Assembly: GCA_019059635.1 (NCBI GenBank)
Contig: JAGVRJ010000013.1
Span: 372,001 to 436,000 of the forward strand
Direction of reading: 5' to 3'
DNA length: 64,000 nucleotides
Source of the DNA: Proales similis
Taxonomy: Eukaryota; Rotifera; Eurotatoria; Ploima; Proalidae
Made by a program: the position numbers and the translations under genes
Notes under the pieces: generated by a model
Database searches by the model: none
Seen by the model: the letters and a program-made list of their open reading frames with translations, nothing else
What the model was told of the DNA's origin: nothing
Shown here: positions 21,901-34,209 of the stretch, piece after piece
Numbering within the stretch: position 1 is the stretch's first letter
Layout: every line of letters starts with the position of its first letter

Positions 21901-22105
21901 GTCAACACACATATCAGCGCCATTTGCGCCCCTCTCTGCTTCTCAAGTTACTTATGTAATCGAGGAAATTTTCAAGTCTGTGTTTCAATTTAGAACGCAC
22001 CCGATTAGGAGGACTGCGTGCAAACAGCAAAAGAAAAAGAAAGCCAAACAGTGACTTTTCAAATAAGCAACTGCTTGATTTGAAGCCAAGTCAGCCAAAG
22101 AGAAA
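18947..22105. other. 3.1 kb non-coding interval upstream of the bZIP gene
   Basis: No credible coding frame. T-rich runs at 19920-19931, 20704-20714, 20989-21000 and 21714-21724; an A/T-rich homeodomain-like patch (TAATAATTAATTA) near 20232-20244. Likely carries the promoter and 5' UTR of the downstream bZIP gene; no specific element is proven. Confidence 0.4.
19027..19032 (+). terminator. poly(A) signal AATAAA for ERCC8
   Basis: 81 nt downstream of the ERCC8 stop. Confidence 0.6.
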
Positions 22106-24772
22106 ATGAATTCGAGCAATTTTGATTCGATCCATGCCAGTATGAGCGGCCAGTTTGAACTCGAATGCGACAAACAGAACAGTGCACCGCAGAGCAATCA
22201 GGTGGCCACTAAACAGCGAGCAGAGTCGCAATCGGACATTTGTGATCAGAGCATGAGCGAGTTGGACTCGAGCCATAATGAGAACGATGAGAGGCACGAA
22301 GGTTCCGACTACCATTCCTATTCGCCCAAATCAAGCAAATGCAGTTCGATGAGTCCTGGTCTGGTCATTCAGGAACATGCGAATAGTGACGATCTGCCCT
22401 ACGCGTTTGAGACCAACGAGGCTATGAGCTGCCATGCTGACAGCCACAATGAACTAAAATGCAAAAAGAAGCCGATTGACAAAACGCTCTCGTCTCATTC
22501 TACCATTTCCACTCGCACAAACTCATCAGGAATAGGATCACATGAGCACAGTCCTCTAAATCAGGCAGACTATTCTGATCTGGATCGTAGTCCGTCCAGC
22601 GATATACTTTCGTCGCACAGCTCTCGCTTGGATAATCCACACCGCCAGCCTGATTTTTCAATCGAGTCGATCACAAAGAATGCTGATGGTTCCTTCGATG
22701 ATGGTTGCAGCTCCATGGATAAAAGCAGAGACAAAGCAGTGGATGCGGCTAGCGAAGGCGCTGCGGTCGGCAAATGTGCTTCGATCAAAGAAGTGATCCC
22801 TCAGCGAAAGCGTCGCGACTTCATTCCAAATGAGCTTAAAGATGAACATTATTGGGAGAGGCGGCGAAAGAACAACTTGGCGGCGAAGCGGTCGCGGGAG
22901 AAGCGTCGCTTGAACGATTTGGTCCTCGAAACCAAAGTGCTTGAGCTCAGCAACATAAACAGCGAGTTGAAGCTCAAACTCGAACTTTGCATGAAAAGAT
23001 TTGAATTGAGCGAGACCGAGATGGAGAAAATGTTTGAAGCGAACCGGCACTTGCTTGTAATCCACGATGCTCTGGATATTCGCGAGCTGCTTCATCACGA
23101 TGACTCGTCCAACGCTTGTGACAATGACCATGAAAAGTTCTCTGATTCGTCCAGCACAACATTGAAGCATGCTAACCAGAACGGCAGTGACCATAAGGAC
23201 TCGAGATATCTGATCTCGAACGGCTTCAAAGGCCGTCTGGGCGTCAAGTCGAAGCATCAAATGAGCTCGAGCTGTTCGACTGCCTCCAGCTTATTCAGCG
23301 GCGGCGAGAATGACGAGGACGAAGCAGAACATCGCGAAAAGGCGCCCAAGACTTTTATTCAGCACCAAACGCAATCGACAAACGATAGCAAAGGACCGAT
23401 GAATGACGCCAACCTAACAAGTCCGCCCCCAGTCAAGCGTAAAAGCCTGTTTGACTCGTCTTCTTATTCGTCATTGTCTCCTTCGCCGCCCGCCTCCACT
23501 TCCTCTCTAGTCTCGCCGCCTGCCTCTTCAGCATCGTCTGGTCGCTCGGGCAAACATCACAAGCGCAAGTCATCGCCGCATCATATTCCGCATGCAAGTC
23601 TGGAAAGAGAAGCTCCTTGCCAAGAGAGCGCAGCCAGCAATCTCTACATGATGGCAACAGCCGCAGCCGCCATGAGCAAACCCCAGGACAAAGCTGACTC
23701 GGCTCTGAGCGACTCGGGCAAGCCTATCGAGCTAGAGAGGCAAATGAGAGATCATTATCCTCTGCTTTACAATCAACTGTGCAAAGCAGAAGTCAAAATA
23801 GATGAGCAAAACGAGACCATCCTAGAGTGCGCTGAACCCAATCGAGGCCAACACTCAGCCAGCGACAGCAAGAATGGCGTTAATTCGGCCATTATTGAAC
23901 GACTGGCCTACTTGCTCAATCAGCAAGTTGGCAATAATCGAGCTAACGCCTCAACTGCAGCCGCCAGCCATCAGTCAACCGCTTCTGCCCTTATGGAGAA
24001 ATACCAGAACTTGATAAACAAGACGCAAAGTGGCGCCAATCTTACAAACAGCAAGCCGGCTGCAAAAGCCCAGAACAGCTCTAAGCCTGCTGCGCCCTAT
24101 CTCAAGAACACAGTCAACAATTTGCTCCAGAGCTACTCAAACATGTCAGAAGCGAACAACAGCGTTGGGAGCAAAAAGCCAAGTCAGTCACGAAAGCGCC
24201 AGCACAATCAGGTCGATTACAAATCGTCTGAAAGAGAATCAGAGCCGTTCGGTTCTAGACGTGAAGCTGGTGACGCTAGCGAGATGCAAGCGTTCAAGTA
24301 TCTGGCCGCACACAATTCGCTTCTCAAACAAAATCAGAGCGCTTCTTTAAAGAATGCTCAGTTCAACTACACACAGTCAAATGAAATGAACAACGCGCGC
24401 AACTTGGAGCAGCTCGCCATGATGATGGCATTCAACAAGAACGGAAACAAAACGCTCAACCACTTCCTCATGCTGCAGCATCAGCTTAATCAAAGAACCG
24501 AGGCCAAGGCTGGGTTCACAGGTGAAAGCAAAGCGAACAATTCTAGTCCACTTGGCCACGACGAGGGCTCGTTTGCGCAGCTGAGCGCCGAATCGCTCGT
24601 GCATCTCTTTCACCAACCGCAGCAGCAAGGCCTCTTAGCCAGGCCCAACGATGCATGCCTGAACGACGAGCATCTGAAAAACGCGCAGAATAGCGCCAAT
24701 GCTGGCGGTGACAATATGCCGCTTAAACTTCGCTTTAAAATGCTTCAACTCAAAGCAGGCGAGGTGAATTGA
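22106..24772 (+). CDS. NFIL3/vrille/CES-2-like bZIP transcription factor
   Basis: Single uninterrupted 888-residue frame. The bZIP basic region at about 235-262 ([20 protein letters not shown], then [20 protein letters not shown]) is the hallmark of the NFIL3/E4BP4-vrille-CES-2 branch ([20 protein letters not shown] / [14 protein letters not shown] in NFIL3). A leucine zipper with heptad leucines follows to about 305. The remainder is Ser/Asn/Gln-rich and probably disordered, with a KRKS/KRKSS basic patch near 440 and 490. Members bind TTAYGTAA-type sites and act in circadian, developmental and cell-death programmes. Which paralogue this is cannot be decided, so no symbol is given. ATG 22106 is the first in-frame Met. 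Confidence 0.85.
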   Translation: MNSSNFDSIHASMSGQFELECDKQNSAPQSNQVATKQRAESQSDICDQSMSELDSSHNENDERHEGSDYHSYSPKSSKCSSMSPGLVIQEHANSDDLPYAFETNEAMSCHADSHNELKCKKKPIDKTLSSHSTISTRTNSSGIGSHEHSPLNQADYSDLDRSPSSDILSSHSSRLDNPHRQPDFSIESITKNADGSFDDGCSSMDKSRDKAVDAASEGAAVGKCASIKEVIPQRKRRDFIPNELKDEHYWERRRKNNLAAKRSREKRRLNDLVLETKVLELSNINSELKLKLELCMKRFELSETEMEKMFEANRHLLVIHDALDIRELLHHDDSSNACDNDHEKFSDSSSTTLKHANQNGSDHKDSRYLISNGFKGRLGVKSKHQMSSSCSTASSLFSGGENDEDEAEHREKAPKTFIQHQTQSTNDSKGPMNDANLTSPPPVKRKSLFDSSSYSSLSPSPPASTSSLVSPPASSASSGRSGKHHKRKSSPHHIPHASLEREAPCQESAASNLYMMATAAAAMSKPQDKADSALSDSGKPIELERQMRDHYPLLYNQLCKAEVKIDEQNETILECAEPNRGQHSASDSKNGVNSAIIERLAYLLNQQVGNNRANASTAAASHQSTASALMEKYQNLINKTQSGANLTNSKPAAKAQNSSKPAAPYLKNTVNNLLQSYSNMSEANNSVGSKKPSQSRKRQHNQVDYKSSERESEPFGSRREAGDASEMQAFKYLAAHNSLLKQNQSASLKNAQFNYTQSNEMNNARNLEQLAMMMAFNKNGNKTLNHFLMLQHQLNQRTEAKAGFTGESKANNSSPLGHDEGSFAQLSAESLVHLFHQPQQQGLLARPNDACLNDEHLKNAQNSANAGGDNMPLKLRFKMLQLKAGEVN

Positions 24773-25798
24773 ATACCAGACAAGTTGCACCGACTCACCC
24801 TCATCGCCTCCATCGTTTCTTGATGAGTATTAGAACCGAAGGGAGCATGTTCTTGGCGAGTGGATGAGATCTTTGCTTTTAGTTGGTCGGTTCTTTCAAA
24901 ACTGTTGTCCCGTTCTGCGCCATCCCGCTAACCACCCAATGTAAAATCATTTTGTTTTGTGTTTTTAACTGCCACTCGGGTCAATGAAGACACTTGAATG
25001 CTGCCGTTGGCCTGAATGATGTAAATAGCACCAAGGGAAAGGCGTCGATGTGTTTGTGTCAAAGCCAGCATTCAATTTTGAAATATTCGTTTTCTTTCGC
25101 TCTCTCACTTCCCCCTTTTTCTCTCTGCCGCTCTATTTCAGTTTACTTTGTCGATAGACTCAGTCCATCGGCTACTCTCACTTGTCGTGCTTGAAGGCTC
25201 CAAGTGACAGAAAAGTCCAACTTTTGCATGCCATTCAGCAATGTGGCCAACCTTTCACACACACAGAACCATTCAAAAGCCTCTCATTCACTTGAATTCT
25301 TTGCGTCCTGCGCTCATGTTTTAATTTTTCTTTAAAAACATATGGTTGCCGATTAATGTTAATTTAAAAATAAATGAACCAGAAAATCAAGCACTTTTGG
25401 GTTTGCCAAGCGAAAATCAAGGGTGCGGCCACAGTCCAGAGTATTTTGGGGAGGTGACTAATAAAAGCATGGCGTGGAAAATGCGCCTCAAACAAACTGC
25501 TTTTTTTATAGCACATGGCACACATGCACTGAGAAAGGTTTGTTTGCTCTAACATGCATTAAAAACTTGATACGAAGACTGTGGACGGACGAATGAGAAG
25601 CGTTTCATTATTATGATGATGATGACGTTGAAACTCTTGATGATATGGCAATTCGCTCCGAAAGAGAATAAAAAGTTGTTTCGGATTGCTCTGACCGACA
25701 TCAGATGAACTGATTGTTCAATTTTTCACTCCAATCGACTTGATCGATTTCGATCTCATCGAATCATTCTTTTTTCAGAGCCTCATCAAGCTATAAAA
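24773..25798 (+). other. 3' UTR of the bZIP gene and promoter of TMEM214
   Basis: No coding frame seen. AATAAA at 25369-25374 could end the bZIP transcript (about 600 nt 3' UTR). TTTTTTCAG at 25771-25779, 20 nt before the TMEM214 ATG, looks like a splice acceptor. Confidence 0.4.
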
Positions 25799-28700
25799 AT
25801 GACAAATTTGAAGAGCAACGGTACCGAATGGGAAGTAGCTGGCAAGAAGAAAGCCAGGAAAGTAGAGCCAAACTCGAAAAAAGCCAACAACAGCAACAAC
25901 AATAAATCTTCCAGCAGCTCCAAGGCTAATGGTACCCGCGCAGAGACTGTCTGTGAGTGATTTGCCGAAAACTTGAATTTGCACGCTCTTTTCTATTTTT
26001 TTCTAATTATAGATCCCATCAAAATCCAGCCGACGGTGTATGACTTGATCAGAGATTCTGACTCTGATAGTGACGGCTTTATGGACGGAAACAACAATGC
26101 AATCAACGAATCAAACAAACTATCAACGACATTGAAAAGTGCTGCAAAGCCAGCGACAACCTCCTCCAAGCCGGTTAAGCAAAAGGATTCAGAACCTCTC
26201 AATTTGTTGGCCAATAGCATAAATAGCAATCGAAAGAAACAGACTCAGCAAGCTAAAATCCCTGACTTGAGTGATGTGCTGGAAAGGGTGAGTTCAAAGC
26301 GATTTTGAAGTAATCCATCCATATATTAATGCTCTACCTCTTAAGATTGATGCCGGCACGCTTGACTTTGAACGCCAGAAATTAATTGCCCTCATGCCGT
26401 CCAACAATATCCTGGTTATTGAGAGCCTGATCGCGTCTCTTAATCAAAAGCTGAGTCAACATCCGGATGCTGATGTGCCACTCAGTCCCAACGGGCCAAG
26501 TACAAATCGCTCTATTCACTCGCCTAATCGCTTGTTTGACACTCTTGTGTGAATTTAGTTGAATTCATTGATCACCTTAACTCCAAGACCCAAAAGTTTT
26601 TGTCGAATTTGTTTCAAAACATGAAGCAATCCGATTCAGCGCGACTAATTGAATCCTTTTATGCCTCGTTGTTTGACGCCAAGAATCTGTCAGTACACGG
26701 CTTTAAGATTGCCGTCTATTTCATTCTCAAACAGGAGCCGAGCTTAGCCTTCGAACGTTGGCAACAGGTAACTTGGCGCCAAACATTTAGATACTCACCA
26801 GCACATGATATTCTTTATAAAGTTGGATCAAATAATTGAAGCCAACAAGCATCGACACCAAAGATGCCAAAATGCTCTCGCATTACTTGGTCTGGCTGGA
26901 TTCGAGGACCTGGCCACTGGCCTCTTGGGTATGAATTTCGCCTCTAGTCTGACTCATCGAGCAAATAACTGAGCCTTGCACAGTGTGGAATCGAGTGATG
27001 ACAAAGTATTCGAGCATCAAACTCTGCAGCAACATGATCATGGCCTATTTACCATCACTTTTACAACAGCACAAACTGAGCAATGCAAACATTCCGCCCA
27101 TTGATGAGCGCTATTTTTCAGTTGACGACTACTGGCATGCCAATGAGCTAATAAAAGAGAGCAAATTGAATGTGTCGAAGGAAATGCATAACAGACTAAG
27201 AGAGTCGCTTCTGCTTCTCAAACATATTGCGACCAAGCAATTAAGCTCGTCAGATGGAGCTAAGCGACTAGACAAGTTGTTGGCAATGCTCGCTAATCAG
27301 GAGAGCCAGCCTGATAGTCAGCACGAGTTGCTCGAAATGCTTGCCGTCATGGTCTTGAACAATAGGAGCGCCGTCGCTGCTTGGAGGAAGTCATTCAAAG
27401 CGAACTTAGCCTCGTCATTGTAAGTGCTCATAAACATCCCGCCTTAAACACAGACTTGAAGCGTTTTTATCTAATTATAACTATTCTCTTTTCCGACCAT
27501 TCAGTGCCCTACTTGATTATCTGAGCGAGCACCATTTAAAGCAAATGCGCCGCGTCAACGGAATGGACGAGCTTCTGGGCCAGTTTGAAGAGCAAACTAG
27601 AGCGAGTGTGAGCAAATCAGAGCCGACCAAAGGCAGCAAATCGAAATTTACGCATCAAAAAAAAACGCGCAAGGCGGGTGACACTGAGAGCAAGCTAAAC
27701 GAGCTCGCTAACGTAAGTGCCTATTGACTCGGCCCCAATTGAATGACCATACGAACAGATCTGTGCAATTTCATTTCCGTTCAAATTTTCCTAATTTATG
27801 ATGATTGAACATCCTCTGCGCATAGACGCGTCGCTTTCCAATTTAGGCATTAAACCAACCCCCACTTTGCTCGTATCGCATTGCCGACGCGTGTGCATGT
27901 GAGTGTGCGTGTGCAAGAGCGAGACGGTCTCCACGAAATAAAAAGCACACTGGCAGCAAAACACGAGAGGCCCAATTCGTCTGCTCATATTTTATCCCAG
28001 AATAAAAAAAAATTATTCGATTATGGGTTCGGACCGTGTGCGCTCGAACGAATCCTCTCGAGATTTGCTGGTGACTGAAACTGCTGAATCGATTTTAATT
28101 ATAGACCAGAAAGTTATGCTTCAAAGCATCCCATTGATCGCTAATTCGCTTTCTTATTTACCATCTATCACTCGTGACTCGTTTTTTATCTACGCCACCT
28201 TCAATTTCTTAACTTAATCGCTTTCATTCTTTGCCTTCGTGCGCGCTGTTTATTTTAATTATCTTGCTTTTGTTTGAAGCGCTTAAAAACCAAACACTTC
28301 CAGCGAGCTTCGCTAGCCTCCATCCTCATGAGGTTCGTTCTTACCTTGCTGCTTGTCTCCTCGGCGTTCATCTACTGGGACGTAAACTACAACAAGTCAG
28401 TCTATGGTAAGCCAATCAAAGACACTTTCATGACGAGAATGCCGGGTGCTGACAGCCTTTTTTAAACTAGTTAATTCGGTTCAAAACGAGCTCGCCAAGC
28501 GGGGTCTGCTCGAACCCACTCTCAAACTCGTCTCATCTGTTCAGAGTGTTCTTTTGAATGCCAAAAAGTAGGACATCTGTCTCGAGCCATCGCTGAATCG
28601 GCTTTATTTTGAAACAAAAAAAGAGTCATCTGGCACCATGTTCCAATTTGGTACGCGAAATTCAACAAGACGGTTGTTCCTTATGCTCGACAAGCATACA

Positions 28701-29212
28701 CCATGCTCAACGAGTACACACTTCTTGCCTGGGAGAAATCGCTGCCCTACCGAAACCAGGCGATCGAGTACTATCACCAGCTCCTTGCTTATGTAACTGT
28801 TCATTCGATCATCTTAGTTGCTTTTGTTCACCGTCTGTCCCAAAGATAAATGCCAACTTTCCGGTGGTGGTCAAGAATTTGATTAGCGCAATGGAGCTGG
28901 CGATCGACTACGCACTGACCATGTACAAGCTGGCGTCCAACTACGTGGCCCTTGGACTAGATTTTGTCGGTGTCAATTTACTCGGGTAGCTATTCATTAG
29001 ATAAAAACCCGAAAAACACAATTAATTAATCGAATCTCAGTTGGAAGCACGGACAGCTAGAGCAGGTGTTTTTCGACGCTTTCAAAATTCTCATCCAAAA
29101 AGTGACCTATGCGCTTGAGTGGATCGACAACAGTAAGACTTGCATTTTACTTCATTCGAACCAGATCGGGCCAACTAAGGAATTCATGAGCAAAGGTCTG
29201 AAGCAGCTTTAG
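25799..29212 (+). CDS. TMEM214: TMEM214-like ER membrane protein
   Basis: Homologue of TMEM214, an ER/nuclear-envelope membrane protein linked to ER-stress signalling. Thirteen GT-AG exons: 25799-25952, 26013-26287, 26346-26499, 26559-26767, 26823-26928, 26984-27419, 27505-27712, 28280-28406, 28471-28567, 28624-28792, 28846-28985, 29041-29132 and 29196-29212; about 727 aa (human 689). Support: N-terminal EWEVAGKKKA (human RWEVVKKGRR), VYPIKIQPTVYDL, the helical core with NALALLGLAGFEDLATGLLV (human ALGQAGFADLTEGLKV), and a C-terminal TM segment near 528-548 (SILMRFVLTLLLVSSAFIYW) followed by an amphipathic helical tail ending WIDNSLKQL. Introns are 53-85 bp except intron 7 (567 bp). The N-terminal 150 residues are Asn/Ser/Lys-rich and weakly conserved. 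Confidence 0.85.
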
Positions 29213-29413
29213 ACGAGCGTATCCAATTGGGTCTGAACAATTGTTTGACCTAAATTCTACACGAACAAGTTGAATTGTTTTTCTTTGTTTCCTCGCCTCT
29301 CAAGACCTCAATCACTGCCGTAATTTTCACTTTCGACTTGGCATTGTTTCCCGATTAATATTCTGCACTCGATTGTCAAGAGCTACCATTTTCAGATCAA
29401 TGCTCACTGACCG

Positions 29414-29419
29414 AATAAA
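29414..29419 (+). terminator. poly(A) signal AATAAA for TMEM214
   Basis: 202 nt downstream of the TMEM214 stop; the convergent lipase signal is at 29518-29523, so this pair is close but not crossed. Confidence 0.5.
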
Positions 29420-29517
29420 AGAACAGCAACCAGTGCCTGCTTGCTGACCAGACACAAGAATCTCAATTCTTCTCAAATGTCACCTTAATACATTGGTTCG
29501 GGTTGATATGACTTGCT

Positions 29518-29523
29518 TTTATT
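29518..29523 (-). terminator. poly(A) signal AATAAA for the lipase gene
   Basis: TTTATT on the plus strand, 120 nt beyond the lipase stop. Confidence 0.5.
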
Positions 29524-29642
29524 TAAATCAATAACTTCAATTGCGTACAGTTGGCTCTTTGGCCAGCATTCAAAATGTCTTACAAAGATAGCTAGATTGA
29601 TATTTAGAGCAAAACTGTCTTTTCTAAAGCCGAATCGAGTCT

Positions 29643-31725
29643 CTAACAGCCCCCTTCCTTGATGCTGATTTTCACGGAGCTTTTGTCTTCAACTTTGAAC
29701 GTCTGGCCACAGTTGGAATAGCTAATTTCATTGATTTTATGTTTCTGGTTATTTGCCGGGCAAATTGCAAAAGAAGAATGTCTTACGTTTCGCTAATTTC
29801 AAAGTTGTTTATCTCAATGTCTTGGAACATGAAGCTCAGCGCGTTGGGGTCTTTTCCGAACAACGGCTTCTTTTTTTTGTTGAATTTTAGCTCAACTGAG
29901 TTGAGATCTTTTAGATCGTGTTGGGTGACGAAGACTCGCTTTAAAAGTTGACCCGGAGTAATGTCATCTTTGCTTCAAGTGATTGTTTGCCGCTGATCAA
30001 TTGACTGAAAGCACTGGACGAGGACAAGTTACCTTGAAACCAATGCCTGGTTGTTGCTGTCTTGATTGAACAGCAGGTTTAGATCGCCGTTGGTCTTTTG
30101 TGAATCGCTGGTCACTTTGAACTGCAGCAAGTGATGGTAGCCACAGAACGGGCTCTCCGAGTTTGTTTTCAAGTAATAAACGCCTCGCGCCTTGGTTTGG
30201 TCAACAAAATAGCCCATTTGAGTGCAGGCATCGTTGGCGCACGATAAGCACTCTCCTCGTTCGAACGAATCCTTTTTTATGTAGCCATTAGATTAAGATT
30301 AGATAAGAATCTGACTGAACTCATGGATAAACGTACTTGGTCGGCGCATTTCATGGCCAGAAAAGTGCACGGGGATCTTAATGACTCGATGAAAAACAGC
30401 AGCACTCGGTTGTGGCTGCATCCAACTTCACTGGTCGGATCAGTGCTGCCACCGAATATTCCGGTAATAATCGAGTCTAGTGCAGGGCAGCCAACTTGAA
30501 TTCGACCTCCGTTCGGATAGAAGTCAATGTGACTTGAATTCAACTCATTTAATTGGGCCTTTTTAACCTGGCCATTTGCTCAAGTGCCAACTTACCCGAC
30601 TGGAGCAATGATTCCGAAGCTGGCCGAAAATAGCGTACCAGCATTAGTGTGAATGGCGTCGACTAGGTCAGCATCACTTGGATCTAACCGAACTGCAGGG
30701 TCAGTGTCTTCAAACAAAGGCCCAGCAGGATCAAGTCCGGTAATGCGGCGGATACGAAACGGAACCGAATTGGCCATGTAGGCGCATGTGTGAGCACCTG
30801 CACCGAATTTTCATTCCGCCAAGTTCAATCATTCAAAACGTCTCGCTCGATTTACCCAGACTGTGACCAATGCAATGAATGTCAAAAGCATTTGAACCCG
30901 ACGGATAAAAGACCTCTCTCAGCTTTTTAATCATGAGCCCGGCTTCGCGTCCAACTAATCGAGTATTAGCGACAGCGAAATTGTACTGAGGAAACACCGC
31001 TCCGGCACCCCAGGCCACTACTAGCACATTGGCGTCCTCCTGTATCGAGTAAGTTGTTAGTTTTGCGAGCAAGCCAAGGCATGAAGCTTACCGCAGTGAG
31101 AATAGCATTCTTCATCACCTTGATCCCTTTGCATAAATTCAGCTAACGCTCAGCTATTCTATTGTGGAGAAAAGAGCGGCAAAACCTACATTCAGTATTG
31201 CGATCATTGCTGAAGCCATGAATGATAACTTTGGTCTTGAGGTTCGAGTCAAACTGGCTCTGAACGATCGAGTCCAAATGGTTGTAACTAATTTGAGGCG
31301 CCCTCTCGGGATTTTGCGGCGTGTAGAGGAAAAACTCTACTTTGACATCATTGGGCGATACAGGCAAATAGTTGGCCGCGTTATCGAATGGGGGCAGATT
31401 ATTGAAGCAGCCTTGACGACTACTTGATGAGAAACCGATTCACCAGGAGTTTGGATTGCCAACTGACCGACATTCTCATAGCAAACGGTGCTGTTGGCCG
31501 GAAACTGGCCTGGTGCGGCCTTTTCGCTCTTCTCGAATTCGGCCAAGTCTCCGAAGTAGACCAAGTTGCCTTTTTGATGAAGTAAGGGACTTGCAAGGCC
31601 TATCATTCAACAGATTAGCAATTGTTCAAATCCACATCTAATTAGATAGAACAAACAAAAAAAAAAACAAGCAAACCTGATGCGGATAATGAAATTACCG
31701 CACAAATAATTAGAAGTTTATGCAT
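29643..31725 (-). CDS. secreted pancreatic-type triacylglycerol lipase
   Basis: Secreted lipase of the pancreatic lipase family, expected to hydrolyse triglycerides or phospholipids extracellularly or in the gut. Ten exons (minus): 31725-31677, 31599-31468, 31411-31190, 31126-31092, 31039-30856, 30797-30596, 30532-30337, 30271-30033, 29972-29787 and 29721-29643; about 507 aa (human PNLIP 465). A signal peptide is encoded in exon 1 (KLLIICAVISLSASG). The triad is intact: Ser206 in GHSLG, Asp230 in GLDPAGP, His315 in CSHNR. Other family blocks: VCYENVG, LPVSPNDVKVEFFLYTP, TKVIIHGF, VRLDPSDADLVDAIHTN, HIDFYPNGG, ACTQMGYFVDQ. The C-terminal PLAT-like domain ends in a cysteine (KEGGC), as in vertebrate lipases. 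Exon 4 is only 35 nt. Confidence 0.92.
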
Positions 31726-32287
31726 TCTAGTGCTGGTTTCTTTATTTCGTTTCTTTTTCGTTTCTTTTTATTTCAAACTCGCCTTAAATAGATGAGAGTA
31801 GACATGCAGAATAGAAATTATCAATCAAGATAGAGAGTTTATCAAACATTCAGGTCTACATTCAAAGATAAATCCTTTCCTTTCGCATCATAAAGTAATC
31901 ATGCAAAACCCAACTCTTTCTTTGGCTTCTGTCTCCGTCTCTCCCTCTTACATGTTCGCTCAATCGCTTTTCCTTATCGCCTTCTTGATTCGGAAACACC
32001 CTATGTCTGCTTGACTCGGCTGCGTTTTAAAATTTCTTTCTTACTGCTCAAATTATGGCTACAAGTCCAACTATTCACGCCCAGCTCCTTGAAATTTTGA
32101 CAAATCTGGCAGCCTCAACAATAAGTCGTGTCTGTACAAGTACTCGTGCCTCTTTAAAGTTCTTTTGTTCTCGATTACGCCTTCTTTCCGGAAGAATAAA
32201 AGAAGAGAATTTCGATTTAAACATTTATTGAATCGAATTTGAATCGCATTGGGCCGCTTTAGTCCAACCGGAAACTATTGCGTGGTT
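31726..32287. other. lipase promoter and TRAPPC5 3' flank
   Basis: No coding content recognised. Includes the minus-strand AATAAA at 32224-32229, 59 nt past the TRAPPC5 stop, and a TTTCTTTTT-rich patch at 31738-31770 adjoining the lipase start. Confidence 0.45.
32224..32229 (-). terminator. poly(A) signal AATAAA for TRAPPC5
   Basis: TTTATT on the plus strand, 59 nt after the TRAPPC5 stop. Confidence 0.5.
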
Positions 32288-33225
32288 CTACTTTGCAATG
32301 ACAGATTTTTCAAATGTTATTGAATAATAAATACAATCTTGGTCGTTGATCAGTTCGACTTTACAGGGCTGAAATTTTATGCGAATATGCTTTTAACTGG
32401 ACATAAAAGGGTTGGGATTAAACGTCAGCTTACAAAGTTGCTCTCGTTCAGGATCGACTCGATTATGCCCGCGTTTATGTGTGCTGGAGTGAAGTCGACT
32501 GCCAGAAGATTTATTGGTAAACATTTCCTGTTTGCTTTGTTTTTTCGCTAAAATTGGTTATCTTACTGCGATCGGAGGGGAAAAACTTGTTTATGGCTGC
32601 TTCCTTCTCGATCAAATAGTCTTTGGTAAACAAAACGGCCTTATTTCTGCACGCATCTATTTCAGCTTGGGTGGCGGTTTAATTACATATCTGCGGGTCT
32701 GACGCATGCCGCTCAACGCTCTCGGCCTCTTTTCCGTACAAGCTCTTGATTGAATGAACAGAATTAGTTGTATGTGGTGGACCCACTTGGCTTTTTATGC
32801 ATTTTTTTAACCTTCCAAACGTATTTCTTGATGAAGTTCAGCTGTTCCAAAAACTTTATTTCTCGCTTGTCTTTGCGCTCGCGAAAATAGCTCAGATCCA
32901 AGATTCGAGCGCCTATGAACTTGCCGAACTGAGACATTCTAAAGATAATTGAAATCAAACAAGCGGACATGGTCGAGGTCAAACGAAGCCCTACTTGGTT
33001 TGATAGTCAGCAAGCTGTCCACTCCTTTTGTGTGTGTACTGGACTATTTCGGAAATGAGAAGGGCAAACGTACTCAGATTGACCTTGTTCATTTCAACAG
33101 GCGCTTGAATGTTTGCCACATTCGATTGCATCATAGGATTCGTCTACCTCTCCTCTAACTCGCGGAATGGTCTGATCAAGAACGCTGGGCCTCGAGTCTT
33201 TGTTCGGCTTCGTTTCCACCTGCAT
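32288..33225 (-). CDS. TRAPPC5: TRAPPC5 (Trs31/Bet3 family), TRAPP complex subunit
   Basis: Core subunit of TRAPP complexes, which activate Rab1 and tether vesicles in ER-Golgi traffic. Seven small exons (minus): 33225-33148, 33083-32995, 32938-32812, 32744-32687, 32620-32567, 32498-32434 and 32368-32288; about 183 aa (human 188). Blocks match the family in order: VNLSTFALLISEIVQY (human VSLSAFALLFSELVQH), GKFIGARILDLSYFRE, LYGKEAESVERHASD (human LFGKEADKLEQANDD), YYLIEKEAAINKFF, AHINAGIIESILNESNFPCK (human ASFTAGIVEAVLTHSGFPAK), ITFEKSVIAK. The intron between exons 4 and 5 was set so that the frame continues DPQI-YYLIEKE; a shorter 21-bp intron would be implausible. A GA-rich run lies directly upstream of the ATG. 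Confidence 0.9.
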
Positions 33226-33490
33226 ACTGTTCTCTCTCTCTCTCTCTTGGAGTGTTTTTTGACAATAATCTGACCTCAAAAACCTCTTGCTCTTGCTGAG
33301 CATGAAAAAGATCACGTGCTCGTCGTGTAAGATCGTTTGTCTGATCGAGTCCAACAAAAAAATAAAAAAAAAAAAGAATCAAGGTTTTCGAGTTTTCTTT
33401 TATAAGAAACATTCACACTATAGAACATTGCAGTGACATATTCAGGGGCAAAGTAGAGGACAGTAAGTGAGTGTCAATTGTTGGATGACA

Positions 33491-33921
33491 CTAGCCAACT
33501 ACAATATACTTCGAAGAGCTTGTACAGCAGCCACAGCAGAGCCAGAAAAATATCTTGAACACGACTCCTACAACCAAGAGCAAAAGAATTATAAGACAAA
33601 CTGCAATAACGATATTGATGGGTCTCGGTTCTTCAAATGTGGTCTTGACGTTCTCGGCTACGTGCCTTTTCCAGGTTGAAGATGATTATTGAAAGCTAGC
33701 TGACAACGAAAGGTTAGAGCTTACTCATTTCGCGTGATGAAGTGAAATATGTCGCAGCATTTTAAGCCGCAGCAATAATTGTCCAGCTTAAACATGGCCG
33801 CGCAGTCATCGTTCCTAATGCATGCATTCGACTTGATTTCGTTCACTTGGTCAGATAGTGGCAGTGCTGCCATCGCCGATGCTAGCGAACAAAGTAAAGC
33901 AAGCTTGAAAGCCAGATTCAT
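33491..33921 (-). CDS. Shisa-like (STMC6-type) small single-pass membrane protein, copy 1
   Basis: Two exons, 33921-33725 and 33665-33491, encode 123 aa. Signal peptide (KLALLCSLASAMAALP), then a six-cysteine ectodomain (ACIRNDDC, NYCCGLKCC: C-x5-C-x9-CC-x3-CC), a linker with PRPINI, one TM segment (IVIAVCLIILLLLVVGVVF) and a short cysteine-rich cytoplasmic tail (CCGCC) ending KYIVVG. The order signal peptide / six Cys with CC pairs / TM is that of the Shisa-VOPP1-WBP1L-CYYR1 superfamily. Assignment is by architecture, not by an alignment score. It is a tandem paralogue of the gene at 34210-34687, same strand and same intron position and phase. Function unknown; relatives act as membrane adaptors. 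Confidence 0.75.
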
Positions 33922-34209
33922 TCTAGAAGAAGCCGCTAAAATAGATGTAATAGTTATTTTTATTCAATACACTGTTTAGCGCGAGATTAGTTTGCGAAAT
34001 TTGCGTTGGGCCTACTAGATGCACTGCACATGAGCGCAATTGTTTAGGCCATTTGAAAAGCCTTGGATACAGATTGATTGCGAATCAAAGTGGCTAACAG
34101 AGAAAGAGAGAGCCAAAATAGAGGGTCAGTGTAAGAAAGCAGTTACAAACAAGTGAATAGGCAAAAAAGAGTTGTTCATTAGCTCATAACGAAAGTTCGA
34201 CGCAGGAAT

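Noticed and set aside
32663-32687. A 21-bp intron in TRAPPC5
   Set aside because: Too short for spliceosomal splicing; using the acceptor at 32621 gives a 66-bp intron and restores the conserved YLIEKE block.
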